This document shows, piece by piece, positions 51,704 to 61,234 of a stretch of DNA of 64,000 bases. The DNA is from DASZIT01 sp963770635. GTDB taxonomy: Bacteria > Actinomycetota > Acidimicrobiia > Acidimicrobiales > RAAP-2. Made by a program: the position numbers and the translations under genes. The stretch lies in NCBI GenBank assembly GCA_963770635.1, contig CAVYQI010000006.1, forward strand, positions 744,001 through 808,000, read 5' to 3'. The number at the start of each line of letters is the position of its first letter. Within the stretch, counting starts at the first letter, position 1. The notes under the pieces are model-generated. The model saw only the letters and a list, made by a program, of their open reading frames with translations, did not search any database and was not told the origin of the DNA.

Positions 51704-52351
51704 TCACCAGGGATGGCCGTAGCGGTCCCGGTAGGCGCGTTCGCTCAGGGGCAGACGTCGAGGCCTCCCCGGGGGCCGACTCGGCCAGCCGATGGGGACG
51801 ATGGCCATCGGTCTCGCCGTCGACGGGAGATCGAGCAGCGCCCGCAGGTCGTCAACCAAGAGGGTGGCCAGTGTGGTCATCGTGGATCCGAGGCCGATGG
51901 CGGTGGCCGACAAGAGGAGGTTCTGGGTCGCCAGGAACACCGAGGATGGGAGAGTCACCTCGAGCCCGATGCTGGTGTCGCCGCACACCACCACGATGAC
52001 CGGCGCCGACCCGATCCCGACCTCGGCACCCCGCTCGACCTCACGCAGGAGGGACTCCGGCAGTCTGCCCTCGGAGTGCTGGCGGCCACCCTGTCGCCAG
52101 GCCCGGCGATTCAGGTCGCCGATGCCCGCTCGGATTCGCGGGTCGCGGACGACGACGAACAACCACGGCTGGAGGTTCTCGGCACTGGGGGCGTGGGTCG
52201 CAGCCCGCAGGCAGAGATCGAGCAGCTCGTCACTCACGGGCCGATCGGTGAACTGCCGGGTGGCGCGCTGGTTGAGCACCACATCGAAGTATCCCGGCTG
52301 CGGGGTCGCTCCGTCTCCGTCGAGCATCCTGTCGAACCTAGCCGGGTCCAT
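51704..52351 (-). CDS. nitroreductase family protein
   Basis: This FMN-dependent oxidoreductase fold has Asn-Gln-Arg-Ala-Thr-Arg-Gln-Phe, Ala-Ala-Thr-His-Ala-Pro-Ser-Ala-Glu-Asn-Leu-Gln-Pro-Trp (the flavin-phosphate region) and Ala-Ile-Gly-Leu-Gly-Ser. About 215 residues from the ATG at 52351; the frame is open further upstream but is unlike the family. It could reduce nitro, enone or iodo groups, or act in coenzyme modification. Confidence 0.87.
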   Translation of the reverse strand: MDPARFDRMLDGDGATPQPGYFDVVLNQRATRQFTDRPVSDELLDLCLRAATHAPSAENLQPWLFVVVRDPRIRAGIGDLNRRAWRQGGRQHSEGRLPESLLREVERGAEVGIGSAPVIVVVCGDTSIGLEVTLPSSVFLATQNLLLSATAIGLGSTMTTLATLLVDDLRALLDLPSTARPMAIVPIGWPSRPPGRPRRLPLSERAYRDRYGHPW

Positions 52352-52554
52352 CCCGGGTGGCAGGCTCAGCGCGGCGATGGCGGGGTCGGTAGAGTCGCCC
52401 ACGACCGATCGGGAACGGGTTCGACAAAGGCTTGGCAGGCCGGTCCCGAACGGGCCCCAGACCGACCCCGCGGAGGAGCACCTCATGGCCACCGAACTCG
52501 GGACCGACTCGATGTCCAGGAGCGCCGTGACCCCCGTAGTCAACAGGAGCCCAC

Positions 52555-54099
52555 GTGGCTGACCGGCTGCCCGACCAACTGCGGTGGATGGCCTCGGCAC
52601 ACCCGGACAAAGTGGCCTACCGCAATCTGGGCGACGAATCGTCGATCAGCTTCATCCAATGGGAACGCGAGTCGAACCGGCTGGCCCGGGGCCTTCAGGC
52701 CCGCGGGGTGGGGAAGGGCGACCTGGTCGCCATCCTGCTCGAGGCCGAGCGGATCCTCGACTTCATCGTCACCTACGGCGCGGTGCACAAACTCGGAGCG
52801 GTCTCGGTTCCGATGAACAACCGCCTTTCCCCGCCCGAAGTGCGCGCCATCCTTGAACACGCCGAGGTCACCGCCATCGTGACCAGCGGCGCCTACGACG
52901 AGGCCGTCGCCCCGCTGGTGGGTTCGCTTCCCTCCCTGACCACGGTGGCGACGGTGAGCCCCTCGCGAATTGAGAGCCTCATCGACGTCGGGGATCTGAA
53001 GAGTGCGGACGATGGCGCCATCCAGGTTCCCATTGACGAGGACGACCTTGCCGATGTCATGTACACGTCGGGGACCACGGGACGACCGAAGGGCGTCGCC
53101 GTCCGGCACCGCAGTGTCGCCCTTCTGCCCAACGCCGAGCCGACGTGGCAAGGAACCACATGGCTCACCGCCACCCCGGTCTTCACCTTTGCCGGGCTCG
53201 GATTCATCTACAACCCGATGAAGGCGGGGATGACCGTCCTCTACCTCCCGAAATTCGATGCAGGCCGGTGGCTCGAGATCGTCGAACAGGAACGGCCGGT
53301 GATCGCCTTCGTGGTGCCGGCGATGGCTCAGCTGCTCATCCACCATGCCGATTTCCAGTCGGCCGACCTCTCCAGTCTCAAGAGCCTGATTCTGGGCAGC
53401 GCGCCTCTGGCCCCCGACACGTTGCTGCGCCTGCAGGCCCGGCTGCCCGGAGCCGTGGTGTTGAACAGCTATGGGATGACCGAAGGCGGCCACGCGACGT
53501 TCTCGATGGATCCGGAAGGGTCCCGCACCCGACCGGGGGCGGTGGGGCGTCCGAGGCCTCCCATCGAGGTCCAGATCGTGGGTGAGGACGGGACACCAAT
53601 CCCGACCGGTGGTGTGGGCGAGGTCCTCACCCGAAACCCGAGCGGACACCGGGAGTACTACAAGGATCCGGAGGCAACCGCCCGGATGTGGGAGGGCGGC
53701 TGGCTGCACACCGGTGACCTCGGTTACCTCGACGCGGACGGCTACCTCTACATCGTCGGTCGCAAGAAGGAGATGATCGTCCGGGGTGGGATGAACGTCT
53801 ACGCCGACGACGTCGAGGCGGCGCTCCAGGCGCACCCCGCGGTGGTCGAGGCGGCGGTCGTCGGCGTTCCCCACGATGTGCTCGGGGAGGACGTCGCCGC
53901 CTATGTTGTCGTCCGTCCGGGGGAGAACCTGTCGCGGGACGACTTGGAGCGTTTCGTCGGAGAACGGCTTGCCGATTACAAGGTGCCGCGTCAGATTTCT
54001 TTCCTCGCCGAGCTGCCGAGGAACGCCGGCGGCAAGGTGATGAAGGCACAACTCCACCGCGGCGTCGGCCGAGGCGGCTCCGGCGGGTTGACGAGATGA
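52555..54099 (+). CDS. AMP-dependent acyl-CoA synthetase/ligase
   Basis: This 514-residue adenylate-forming enzyme has the P-loop Tyr-Thr-Ser-Gly-Thr-Thr-Gly-Arg-Pro-Lys-Gly at 170-180, the Tyr-Gly-Met-Thr-Glu motif, and Tyr-Ile-Val-Gly-Arg-Lys-Lys-Glu at the hinge. The C-terminal lysine lies in Gly-Gly-Lys-Val. It activates a carboxylic acid to the adenylate and then usually to a CoA thioester. GTG start with AGGAG seven bases upstream. It precedes an SRPBCC gene in the same direction; the acid substrate is not known. Confidence 0.93.
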   Translation: MADRLPDQLRWMASAHPDKVAYRNLGDESSISFIQWERESNRLARGLQARGVGKGDLVAILLEAERILDFIVTYGAVHKLGAVSVPMNNRLSPPEVRAILEHAEVTAIVTSGAYDEAVAPLVGSLPSLTTVATVSPSRIESLIDVGDLKSADDGAIQVPIDEDDLADVMYTSGTTGRPKGVAVRHRSVALLPNAEPTWQGTTWLTATPVFTFAGLGFIYNPMKAGMTVLYLPKFDAGRWLEIVEQERPVIAFVVPAMAQLLIHHADFQSADLSSLKSLILGSAPLAPDTLLRLQARLPGAVVLNSYGMTEGGHATFSMDPEGSRTRPGAVGRPRPPIEVQIVGEDGTPIPTGGVGEVLTRNPSGHREYYKDPEATARMWEGGWLHTGDLGYLDADGYLYIVGRKKEMIVRGGMNVYADDVEAALQAHPAVVEAAVVGVPHDVLGEDVAAYVVVRPGENLSRDDLERFVGERLADYKVPRQISFLAELPRNAGGKVMKAQLHRGVGRGGSGGLTR

Positions 54100-54155
54100 G
54101 AATTCGCCAAAGGTTCAATCGGACGACATTCTGAGAGACAGAGGGGGAGGGAACA

Positions 54156-54647
54156 TTGCAAGACCACAATTTCGATTTCGAGGTGGAAGGGACACCCGAA
54201 GAGGTCTGGGACGTGATCTGGGCCCGGACCCGGGTGGGCATCGAGACCGACACGGTGAAGATCGAGATCTACCACCCGGGTGACGAAGAGGGCAACGGCC
54301 TGGTTCGGCACTGCCACTTTCCCGTTCCCAAGTACCTGCTGACCGGGGGCAAGGCGCAGTCATGGGAGTGGATCACCGAGGCGAAGCGTCCGGTGTCGTG
54401 GAGGTACGACGCCATCGGCAAACCACTGTGGTCAAAGGCGTCGGGGTGGACCCGGCTCGAGGATCTCGGGGAAGGGAAGACCCGGGTCTACTTCCGCGAG
54501 ACCTATCACGTCTTCAATCCCATCACCCGGGCCCTGCTCGAGAAACGGGTACACCACTTCATCTCCAAGGACAATGACAAGCTCATCGAATCCTCGTTGG
54601 TCAGGTCGCTCCAAAAGCTCCACGCCCGAAAGGGCAACGTGGCCTGA
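54156..54647 (+). CDS. SRPBCC family protein
   Basis: This 163-residue START-like protein is read from a TTG with a strong GGGAGGG upstream. Pattern: Phe-Glu-Val-Glu-Gly-Thr-Pro-Glu-Glu-Val-Trp-Asp-Val-Ile-Trp, Tyr-Phe-Arg-Glu-Thr-Tyr, and a long C-terminal helix with Phe-Ile-Ser-Lys-Asp-Asn-Asp. It follows the ligase and could hold its product or another hydrophobic compound. Confidence 0.85.
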   Translation: MQDHNFDFEVEGTPEEVWDVIWARTRVGIETDTVKIEIYHPGDEEGNGLVRHCHFPVPKYLLTGGKAQSWEWITEAKRPVSWRYDAIGKPLWSKASGWTRLEDLGEGKTRVYFRETYHVFNPITRALLEKRVHHFISKDNDKLIESSLVRSLQKLHARKGNVA

Positions 54648-54719
54648 GGGGGCGGCGGCGATCGGTCTCCGGGGAGGCTTTGGTTCCGTTGAATCCGGCC
54701 CAACCCGCCGCTACCGTGG

Positions 54720-55391
54720 GTGACGGTGGACGAGGGCGCGTTTGCTCGGAATGCCCTGACGGACATGCTGTGCGCGTCCCGGGCCATCACCAGTCCGGCG
54801 GTGGAAGCCGCGATGCGGGCGGTTCCCCGGCATCTGTTTCTGACCGAGGTGCCGACTGAGCGCGCCTACGCCGATCGGGCGGTGACGATCAAGTACGACC
54901 AGAGTGGCGCGCCGATCAGCTCGGCGTCACAACCGGCGATGGTGGCGCAGATGCTCGAGCAACTCGAAGTGGGGGAGGGTGACCGGGTACTCGAGATCGG
55001 AACCGCGACCGGCTACAACGCCGCGTTGCTCGCGCACCTCGCGGGACCCGCCGGCCGGGTGGTCACCGTCGAAATCGAGGATGACCTGGCCGAGCGAGCC
55101 GGCAAGAGCCTCACCGAGACGGGCTATGGGCAGGTGCGGGTGGTTCGGGGCGACGGCCGCGTCGGTTTTCCGGAAGGTGCGCCCTTCGATCGAATTGTCG
55201 TCACTGCCGGGGCGCGCCAGCTGGCTCCCGCCTGGATCGACCAGCTGGCCGAGGGAGGCCGGATGGTGGTCCCGTTGGTCAACCCCTCCGGTGACGGCAT
55301 GTCGGTCATGTTCGAGATGGTCGACGGCGAACTGGATGCCCGCAGCGGTCGACCCTGCGGGTTTGTGCCCCTGCGGTCACCGCCGGACTGA
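54720..55391 (+). CDS. protein-L-isoaspartate O-methyltransferase-like
   Basis: This 223-residue methyltransferase of the PCMT family has Val-Pro-Arg-His-Leu-Phe near residue 38 and Ser-Gln-Pro-Ala-Met-Val-Ala-Gln-Met-Leu (the isoaspartate-binding segment). Motif I is Val-Leu-Glu-Ile-Gly-Thr-Ala-Thr-Gly-Tyr-Asn, and Arg-Gly-Asp-Gly-Arg-Val-Gly follows. It repairs isoaspartyl residues in damaged proteins; some actinobacterial members instead modify peptides. Its end is convergent with the phosphoesterase gene. Confidence 0.88.
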   Translation: MTVDEGAFARNALTDMLCASRAITSPAVEAAMRAVPRHLFLTEVPTERAYADRAVTIKYDQSGAPISSASQPAMVAQMLEQLEVGEGDRVLEIGTATGYNAALLAHLAGPAGRVVTVEIEDDLAERAGKSLTETGYGQVRVVRGDGRVGFPEGAPFDRIVVTAGARQLAPAWIDQLAEGGRMVVPLVNPSGDGMSVMFEMVDGELDARSGRPCGFVPLRSPPD

Positions 55392-55438
55392 GCCCGCCAA
55401 CCGGACCTCCCGCCCGGGCCTGCTGGCGTCGGACCCGG

Positions 55439-57038
55439 TCAGTGGGGCCGGACCGAGCCAACCGGGGGCATCTTGGCCGGGGGCTGGCTCGAGCAGGCCA
55501 GTGAACCGCGGTTCTCGCCGGATGCCGGGAGGGCGGCGATGGCCGAGGGGCTGAACGTAGGTTGACCACTCTTCATGGCACCCACGTCGAGGAAGTCCAA
55601 CAGGTCGTTGGCGTTGGCGTCGCGGTAGGTGAGAGCCGGCAGGTTCCACTTGCGCTCCACCATGGCCAGGATCGACGTGTGGTCGTAGACCGTGTGGCTG
55701 ACGTAGTTCGGCTTGGCGTAGGGGGACACCACCACCGACGGAACCCGGAACCCGTACCGGGCGAAGCCTTCATAGGTGGACTCGCCCGGCTGTACCAACG
55801 GCGGGATCAGATCCGGAGGCAGGGCCACCGGCGGTGGTACGTGGTCGAAGTACCCGCCGTGCTCGTCGTAGGTGATGATCAGCAGTGTCTTCTCCCAGTT
55901 GGGGGACGCACCGATGGCCTTCACCACCGAAGCCAGGAACGTCTCACCGACCACGATGTTCTGCGGGTCCTCCTGCGACTGGGTCGAGTAGTCCATGTCG
56001 ACGATGCAGAACTTCGGCAGCGTCCCCGCCGCGGCAGTTGGTGAAGAACTGCCCGATCGGTGTCTGGGCGGCCAACGCCGCCAGATCGTTGACGGGGTAG
56101 AGGGCGGCGGTGCAGCCGAGCGGGTAGCTGGCGGTGTAGTCCAGCCAGCTGATCCCGTGGTCGCTGAGGGTGTCGAAGATGGTGCCGCCGAGCGCCGGGA
56201 GCACCAGGCTGACGTCCGGAATCACGTTGCCCGCCGAGGTACCGAAATCGTCGGTCATCCCCATGGCGGTGGCCGCGATCAAGAAGCGGCGGTTGGGGTC
56301 GGTTTGCCCGAGTAACGAACAGAACCAGCGGTCGCCGACCGGGAAGGTGTCGGCCAGGGCGTAGGTGAACGGCAGGTCGGCACCCGTCCAGTAGCCCATC
56401 GACACCGGACCGCTGTCCGACTCCACGAAGCCGTTGCAAGCCCCGCCGGCGTAGGAATCGTGGCTGGTCTTCCATTCCTGGCTCGGCCCTCCGGTGTTCT
56501 GACAGGTGGAAGGCATGTGGAAGGCGAGCTGGATGTCGCCGTTGGCGTAAGGGTTGGTGAAGGTCGGGGTGCCGTAGGGGTTGAAGGCGGTGGGGGTCGG
56601 ATCGTCGATGACGAACCCGTCACCCCGCGGCGTCTGGCCCGGGGCACGGCCGAGCATCCCGAAGAAGTTGTCGTAGGAGTGGTTCTCCAACATGCAGACC
56701 ACGATGTGCTCGATCTCGGGCAGGGTGTCGGTCCCCGGAGGCAGGTTCGGGAACGGAACCGACCCGGGTGTCCGGAGCGAGCTCTTCCCGAGCGCGGCCA
56801 GGGCCTGCTTCTGGACCGAGGAGAGGATCGACCCGGGGTTGGCCACCGCGGCCGCCGCCGGCCGGGCTGCCCCCAGTTGGCTTCCCACCACCCCGGCCGT
56901 CACTGCTCCGGCTCCGGCGGCCAGGAACCGCCGGCGGCTCAACGGCTTTCGAATGCCGGGATCCGCCGCGTCCGGCTCCAGCGGGGAGGGGCTGGAGTCG
57001 GGCCGGTCGCGGCCGTTCCGGGGTTGACTCACGGTCAT
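55439..57038 (-). CDS. Tat-exported phosphoesterase (phospholipase C-like), one frameshift
   Basis: A twin-arginine signal (Leu-Ser-Arg-Arg-Arg-Phe-Leu-Ala-Ala-Gly) lies near residues 33-42, followed by a long hydrophobic segment. The phosphoesterase domain of the PlcC group has Cys-Met-Leu-Glu-Asn-His-Ser-Tyr-Asp-Asn-Phe-Phe-Gly. A later Thr-Tyr-Asp-Glu-His-Gly-Gly-Tyr-Phe-Asp-His carries further metal ligands. The frame breaks near 56020, where one extra G separates Asn-Cys-Arg-Gly-Gly from Thr-Leu-Pro-Lys-Phe-Cys-Ile-Val-Asp. It acts outside the cell on phospholipids or other phosphodiesters. Confidence 0.88.
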
Positions 57039-57106
57039 ATAACGCTGCAGGGTGCCGCATCTGGCGAGATTCGTCCACTCACTGCGTCACCCGCGGTCAC
57101 TTCGCA

Positions 57107-59185
57107 GTGGCGGTCCCCCGAAAGCTAGCCTCGGAGCCGTTCACCTTCGGGAGGAGTCTCGGTTTGCCCAGAACACGGGTCAGCGCCGTGGTGGTTGCGG
57201 TGGTGTCGATGGTGGCGATGTCGCTGGTGACGACGACGACTGCCGGCCCGGCGTCGGCGGCACCCTCGCTCGCGATCGGGGGTTCGATTCCCGCCCAGGT
57301 GGTGGCGGCCAGCGCCGCGGCCGGGACCGGATGGAAGCCGGAGGCGGCGACCTACGGAATCGGCCAACGGACCGACGTTCCGGTCAAAGCCAGCGACGGC
57401 ACCCTCCTGAGCGTCAACGTGTACTACCCGACCAATGCCAGCGGTAAGCAGGCGGCAGGCAAGTTCCCGGTACTACTGACCCAGACCCCGTACGGCAAGG
57501 GCACCCTCGGGTCGCTCCCGGGCACCAGCGGCTCCCAGACCGGCGCCAACGACTACCTGGTCCAGCGGGGCTACATCGACGTGGTGGCCGACGTGCGCGG
57601 CACCGGGTCATCGGAGGGCACCTTCGGGTTGTTCGACCCGGCCCAGACCGCCGACGGAGTCACCCTGGTGAACTGGGCGTCGAGGCTGCCGGGTTCCGAC
57701 GGCAAGGTCGGTCTCTACGGCGCCTCCTACCTCGGCATCAACCAGCTGCTGACGGCCGCGGCGGTCGGGAAGAACAGCCCGCTCAAAGCCATCTTTCCGG
57801 TGGTGGCGGCCAACGACATCTACAAGGACACCGCCACCATGGGCGGCCTGATCGACATCGAGTTCGACGCTTTCTACCTGGGGTTGACCGGCGGCCTCAA
57901 CACCGAGGGCCCGTTGCTCGACGCCCTGGAGAACCCGCAGAACCTGGTCGGCGACCTGAGCGTGGCCGAGCTGGAACACCTGGCCGACCTGGGCAGCTTC
58001 GATGTGCCGTTCTCGGCCGAGACGCTGGCCGGCGGGGCCCCCGCCTACGACGGCGCCTACTGGCAGGCGCGCAATCCGGTCAACGTGCTCCAACAGATCG
58101 TGGCCAACGGGATCCCCGCCTATCTGGTCGGGGGCGAGTACGACCTCTTCCAGCGGGGCGAGCCACTCAACTATGCCGGGCTCCAGAACGCCTACGCCGG
58201 CCGCCCGGTCACCGCGCCGATGCTCGCCAACCAGCCGGCCACCGGCCGTTACCAGTTGCTCGACGGCCCGTTCACCCATCTGAGCGGTGCCACCGCTGAC
58301 CTCGGGGCACTGCAGCTCGAGTGGTTCGACACCTGGCTGAAGGGCGAGAACACCGGCATGGGGCAAACGCCGACCCCGCTCCACTATTACGACCTCGGCA
58401 CCTCCAGCTACAGCGAGCACGCCCAGTACCCGTTCCCGGCGGCCACGCCCACCCGCTTCTATTTCAGCGGCGCGAAGAGCAGCTCGGCCTCCCTCTCCTC
58501 CAACAACGGGACCCTGACCACTACCGCACCGTCCGCGGCGGGCACTGACACCGTGCTGTGGTCCCCGGTCGGGAACCCGTGTGGCCGGCCCACCGACCAG
58601 TGGATCGCCGGCGCCCTCAGCCTGGTCGCCTCCTTCTTCACCGCCAACGCCCCCTGCATCAACAACGACGAGCCCGGTGAGCTCGGTCCCGACCGCCTCA
58701 CCTACACCACCGGTCCCATGGCCCACGCCGAGACCATCGAAGGTCCGATCGACGCCACTGTCTATGCGTCGGCCACCACCAAGGACACGGAGTGGGTGGC
58801 CGAAGTCGACGACGTAGCCCCCGACGGGACCTCGACCCCGCTCACCGAGGGGGCACTGCTCGGATCACTCCGAACCCTCGATCCGGCCACCACCTGGACC
58901 GCCTCGAACGGTCAGATCCTCCAGGCCGGGCATACCTACAGCCAATCGAGCGCCCAGGCGGTGGTGCCCGGCCAGCTCACCCGTTACGACGTCGAGGTCT
59001 TCCCCACCTACGACACCGTCGCCGCCGGGCACCGGATCCGGGTCACCCTTTCGACCGACGACACCCCGCACCTGGTCCCCACCGTCCCGGAGCTGGCCAA
59101 CCTGCTCGGTGGCGTCTACATCGTCCAGCACAGCCCTGGGGCCGCCTCGGCCATCGAGGTGCCGCTCGCCCCGGCCGGATCCTGA
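57107..59185 (+). CDS. secreted CocE/NonD family (X-Pro dipeptidyl-peptidase-like) hydrolase
   Basis: This serine hydrolase of about 692 residues has a signal peptide (cleavage after Pro-Ala-Ser-Ala near residue 51). The alpha/beta domain has the nucleophile elbow Gly-Ala-Ser-Tyr-Leu-Gly (Ser207). Gly-Gly-Glu-Tyr-Asp and Gly-Pro-Phe-Thr-His give the Asp and His. A C-terminal jelly-roll (PepX_C) domain follows. This fold covers cocaine-esterase-like and Xaa-Pro peptidase enzymes; the substrate is unknown. The start is uncertain; I used the GTG at 57107. Confidence 0.88.
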   Translation: MAVPRKLASEPFTFGRSLGLPRTRVSAVVVAVVSMVAMSLVTTTTAGPASAAPSLAIGGSIPAQVVAASAAAGTGWKPEAATYGIGQRTDVPVKASDGTLLSVNVYYPTNASGKQAAGKFPVLLTQTPYGKGTLGSLPGTSGSQTGANDYLVQRGYIDVVADVRGTGSSEGTFGLFDPAQTADGVTLVNWASRLPGSDGKVGLYGASYLGINQLLTAAAVGKNSPLKAIFPVVAANDIYKDTATMGGLIDIEFDAFYLGLTGGLNTEGPLLDALENPQNLVGDLSVAELEHLADLGSFDVPFSAETLAGGAPAYDGAYWQARNPVNVLQQIVANGIPAYLVGGEYDLFQRGEPLNYAGLQNAYAGRPVTAPMLANQPATGRYQLLDGPFTHLSGATADLGALQLEWFDTWLKGENTGMGQTPTPLHYYDLGTSSYSEHAQYPFPAATPTRFYFSGAKSSSASLSSNNGTLTTTAPSAAGTDTVLWSPVGNPCGRPTDQWIAGALSLVASFFTANAPCINNDEPGELGPDRLTYTTGPMAHAETIEGPIDATVYASATTKDTEWVAEVDDVAPDGTSTPLTEGALLGSLRTLDPATTWTASNGQILQAGHTYSQSSAQAVVPGQLTRYDVEVFPTYDTVAAGHRIRVTLSTDDTPHLVPTVPELANLLGGVYIVQHSPGAASAIEVPLAPAGS

Positions 59186-59207
59186 CCGCGGCTCGACGCC
59201 GTCAGCG

Positions 59208-59579
59208 TCAACTTCGGGCCGGGACCTCTTGCACCGACCAGCGATTGCCGTCAGGGTCGGCGAAGAAGATGAACTTGCCCCAGGGGAACTCCTGGACCTC
59301 GCCGACCTCGATGCCCCGTCCGGTCAACTCGGTGTGGGCGGCCTCGATGTCGGAGACCACCAGCTGCATGCCCTGCACCGATCCCGGTGCCGCCTCGGTC
59401 AGGCCTTGGCCGATGGCGATCGAGCAGGCGGAACCCGGAGGGGTGAGTTGGACGAAGCGGACATCGTCGCTGAGCCGGAAATCGCCGTCGGGGTTGAAAC
59501 CGACCTTGTCGGTGTAGAAGGCCTTGGCCGCATCGACGTCGGAGACGGGCAGTATCACCAGCTCGAGCTTGAAGTCCAT
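59208..59579 (-). CDS. VOC/glyoxalase superfamily protein
   Basis: This 123-residue vicinal oxygen chelate fold protein has two beta-alpha-beta-beta-beta units. Leu-Pro-Val-Ser-Asp-Val-Asp-Ala-Ala-Lys-Ala-Phe-Tyr begins the first, and Phe-Ala-Asp-Pro-Asp-Gly-Asn-Arg-Trp ends the second. AAAGGA precedes the ATG at 59579. Substrate not predictable; possible roles include isomerisation, dioxygenation or antibiotic binding. Confidence 0.9.
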   Translation of the reverse strand: MDFKLELVILPVSDVDAAKAFYTDKVGFNPDGDFRLSDDVRFVQLTPPGSACSIAIGQGLTEAAPGSVQGMQLVVSDIEAAHTELTGRGIEVGEVQEFPWGKFIFFADPDGNRWSVQEVPARS

Positions 59580-59647
59580 GGCGGGTCCTTTCACTTTGAT
59601 GAGTAGAACGGACTGATTGTTTGATCAACCGGGCACGGACAAGCGGG

Positions 59648-60169
59648 TCAGCCTCCGACATCGCGGGCCATCGCGTGGGCCGGGATCACCTGGCGCACGA
59701 CACCGGTGCCGACGTCGTAGCGCCAGCCCTCGACCTGGATACCGCCGGGCAGGGCCTCGCAGGTGCGCACCGCGTCGACATCGGCGGCCAGCGCGGCGTC
59801 AGGGTCGGGCATGGCCAGGAACTCCCACCCCCGCGATCCTTCCCGCTGCTGGGGGCTCAGCCCGGACCGGACGTCGGCGTCGTCCCGACCGGCCAGCGCG
59901 CAGTCGGTGTGGTGCATGACCGCCACGAACTCGACGCCAAGAAAGGTAGTGGCCAGCACCAACGACCGGAGGACGTCGGAGGTGACCCGGCCGCCGGCGT
60001 TGCGCAGAATCTTGGCGTCACCCGGGGACAGCCCGAGCATCACCAGCGGCTCGATCCGGCTGTCCATGCAGGTCACCAGGCCGAATCCCTTGCCGGCGGC
60101 GCCGGGGATGCCCTGGAGGCTGAACCCCGAGGCGTAACGGTGGTTGGCGGCGAGCAGTTCTTCGAACAT
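59648..60169 (-). CDS. beta-carbonic anhydrase
   Basis: This 173-residue zinc enzyme interconverts CO2 and bicarbonate. The zinc ligands Cys34 and Asp36 lie in Cys-Met-Asp-Ser-Arg, and His87 and Cys90 in His-Thr-Asp-Cys. It is on the short side for the family. It is divergent from coaA; the 107-bp gap holds both promoters. Confidence 0.93.
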   Translation of the reverse strand: MFEELLAANHRYASGFSLQGIPGAAGKGFGLVTCMDSRIEPLVMLGLSPGDAKILRNAGGRVTSDVLRSLVLATTFLGVEFVAVMHHTDCALAGRDDADVRSGLSPQQREGSRGWEFLAMPDPDAALAADVDAVRTCEALPGGIQVEGWRYDVGTGVVRQVIPAHAMARDVGG

Positions 60170-60276
60170 CGGGTCAGTTTTGCAGACGCGCCCGGCAGGG
60201 CTGGAGCCCGAGAGCAACGGCAGTACCATGCGTCACCGTCCCGACGGGCGAAACAGCCGACGGTTTGGAGGATCTC

Positions 60277-61221
60277 GTGGCGACACAGCCGGTGGATGTC
60301 CCCTTCGAGGAGTTCACCCGGGCCGAATGGACCACGCTCGGCGATTCGGCCGAAAGCCGCCTGTCGCCGACCGAAGTGGCGACCCTGGCCGCCACCGGTG
60401 ACCCGGCCGCCCTCGACGAGGTGGCGGACGTCTACGTCCCCCTCGCTCAGCTGCTGGCCGTCCACTCCTCCGCGGTGCAGGAAGCCCGCGGTCGGGTCGA
60501 CGGCTTCCTGGGCCGGCCGACCCGCCAAGCCCCGTTCGTGATCGGGGTGGCCGGCAGCGTGGCCGTGGGCAAGAGCACCACCGCCCGCCTCCTCCAGGCG
60601 GTGCTCCAAGACGGCCCCGGGCACCCGCGGGTCGAACTGATCACCACCGACGGGTTCCTGTATCCCAATCCCGAGCTCGAGGCCCGGGGCCTGATGGACC
60701 GGAAGGGATTTCCCGAGAGCTACGACCGACGCCGCATGATCGGGGTGCTGTCCGCCATCAAGGCCGGGCGCACCCAGGTGAAGATCCCGGTGTACTCGCA
60801 CGTGACCTACGACATCGTGCCCGGCGAGTTCCAGACCGTCGAGAACCCGGAGATGGTGATCGTCGAGGGGTTGAACGTCCTCCAGGTCAGCACCACCGAC
60901 GTCCCGCCCGACCACATGGTTGCCTCGGACTTCTTCGACTTCTCGATCTACGTCGACGCCGACGAGGCGGACATCGCCCGGTGGTTCACCGACCGGCTCC
61001 TCGAGCTGCGCCAGAGCGTGCTCCGCGATCCGCGGTCGTACTTTCACGCCTTTGCCGGGATGTCCACCGACGAGGTCTCGTCGATCGCCCACAACATCTG
61101 GTCGGACGTCAATCTGGTCAACCTCCGCGAGAACATCGCCCCGACCGCCGGACGTGCCAACCTCGTCCTCGAGAAGGACGGCGAGCACCGGGTCCGCCGG
61201 GCCCGGTTGCGGAAGATCTGA
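60277..61221 (+). CDS. coaA: type I pantothenate kinase
   Basis: It phosphorylates pantothenate, the committed step of CoA synthesis. The 314-residue protein has P-loop Gly-Ser-Val-Ala-Val-Gly-Lys-Ser at 93-100. Thr-Thr-Asp-Gly-Phe-Leu-Tyr-Pro-Asn, Pro-Val-Tyr-Ser-His-Val-Thr-Tyr-Asp-Ile and Glu-Gly-Leu-Asn-Val-Leu-Gln follow. The GTG at 60277 follows GGAGG with normal spacing; the ORF opens four codons earlier. panB of the same pathway is also in the window. Confidence 0.96.
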   Translation: MATQPVDVPFEEFTRAEWTTLGDSAESRLSPTEVATLAATGDPAALDEVADVYVPLAQLLAVHSSAVQEARGRVDGFLGRPTRQAPFVIGVAGSVAVGKSTTARLLQAVLQDGPGHPRVELITTDGFLYPNPELEARGLMDRKGFPESYDRRRMIGVLSAIKAGRTQVKIPVYSHVTYDIVPGEFQTVENPEMVIVEGLNVLQVSTTDVPPDHMVASDFFDFSIYVDADEADIARWFTDRLLELRQSVLRDPRSYFHAFAGMSTDEVSSIAHNIWSDVNLVNLRENIAPTAGRANLVLEKDGEHRVRRARLRKI

Positions 61222-61234
61222 ATCCGGTCGACTC

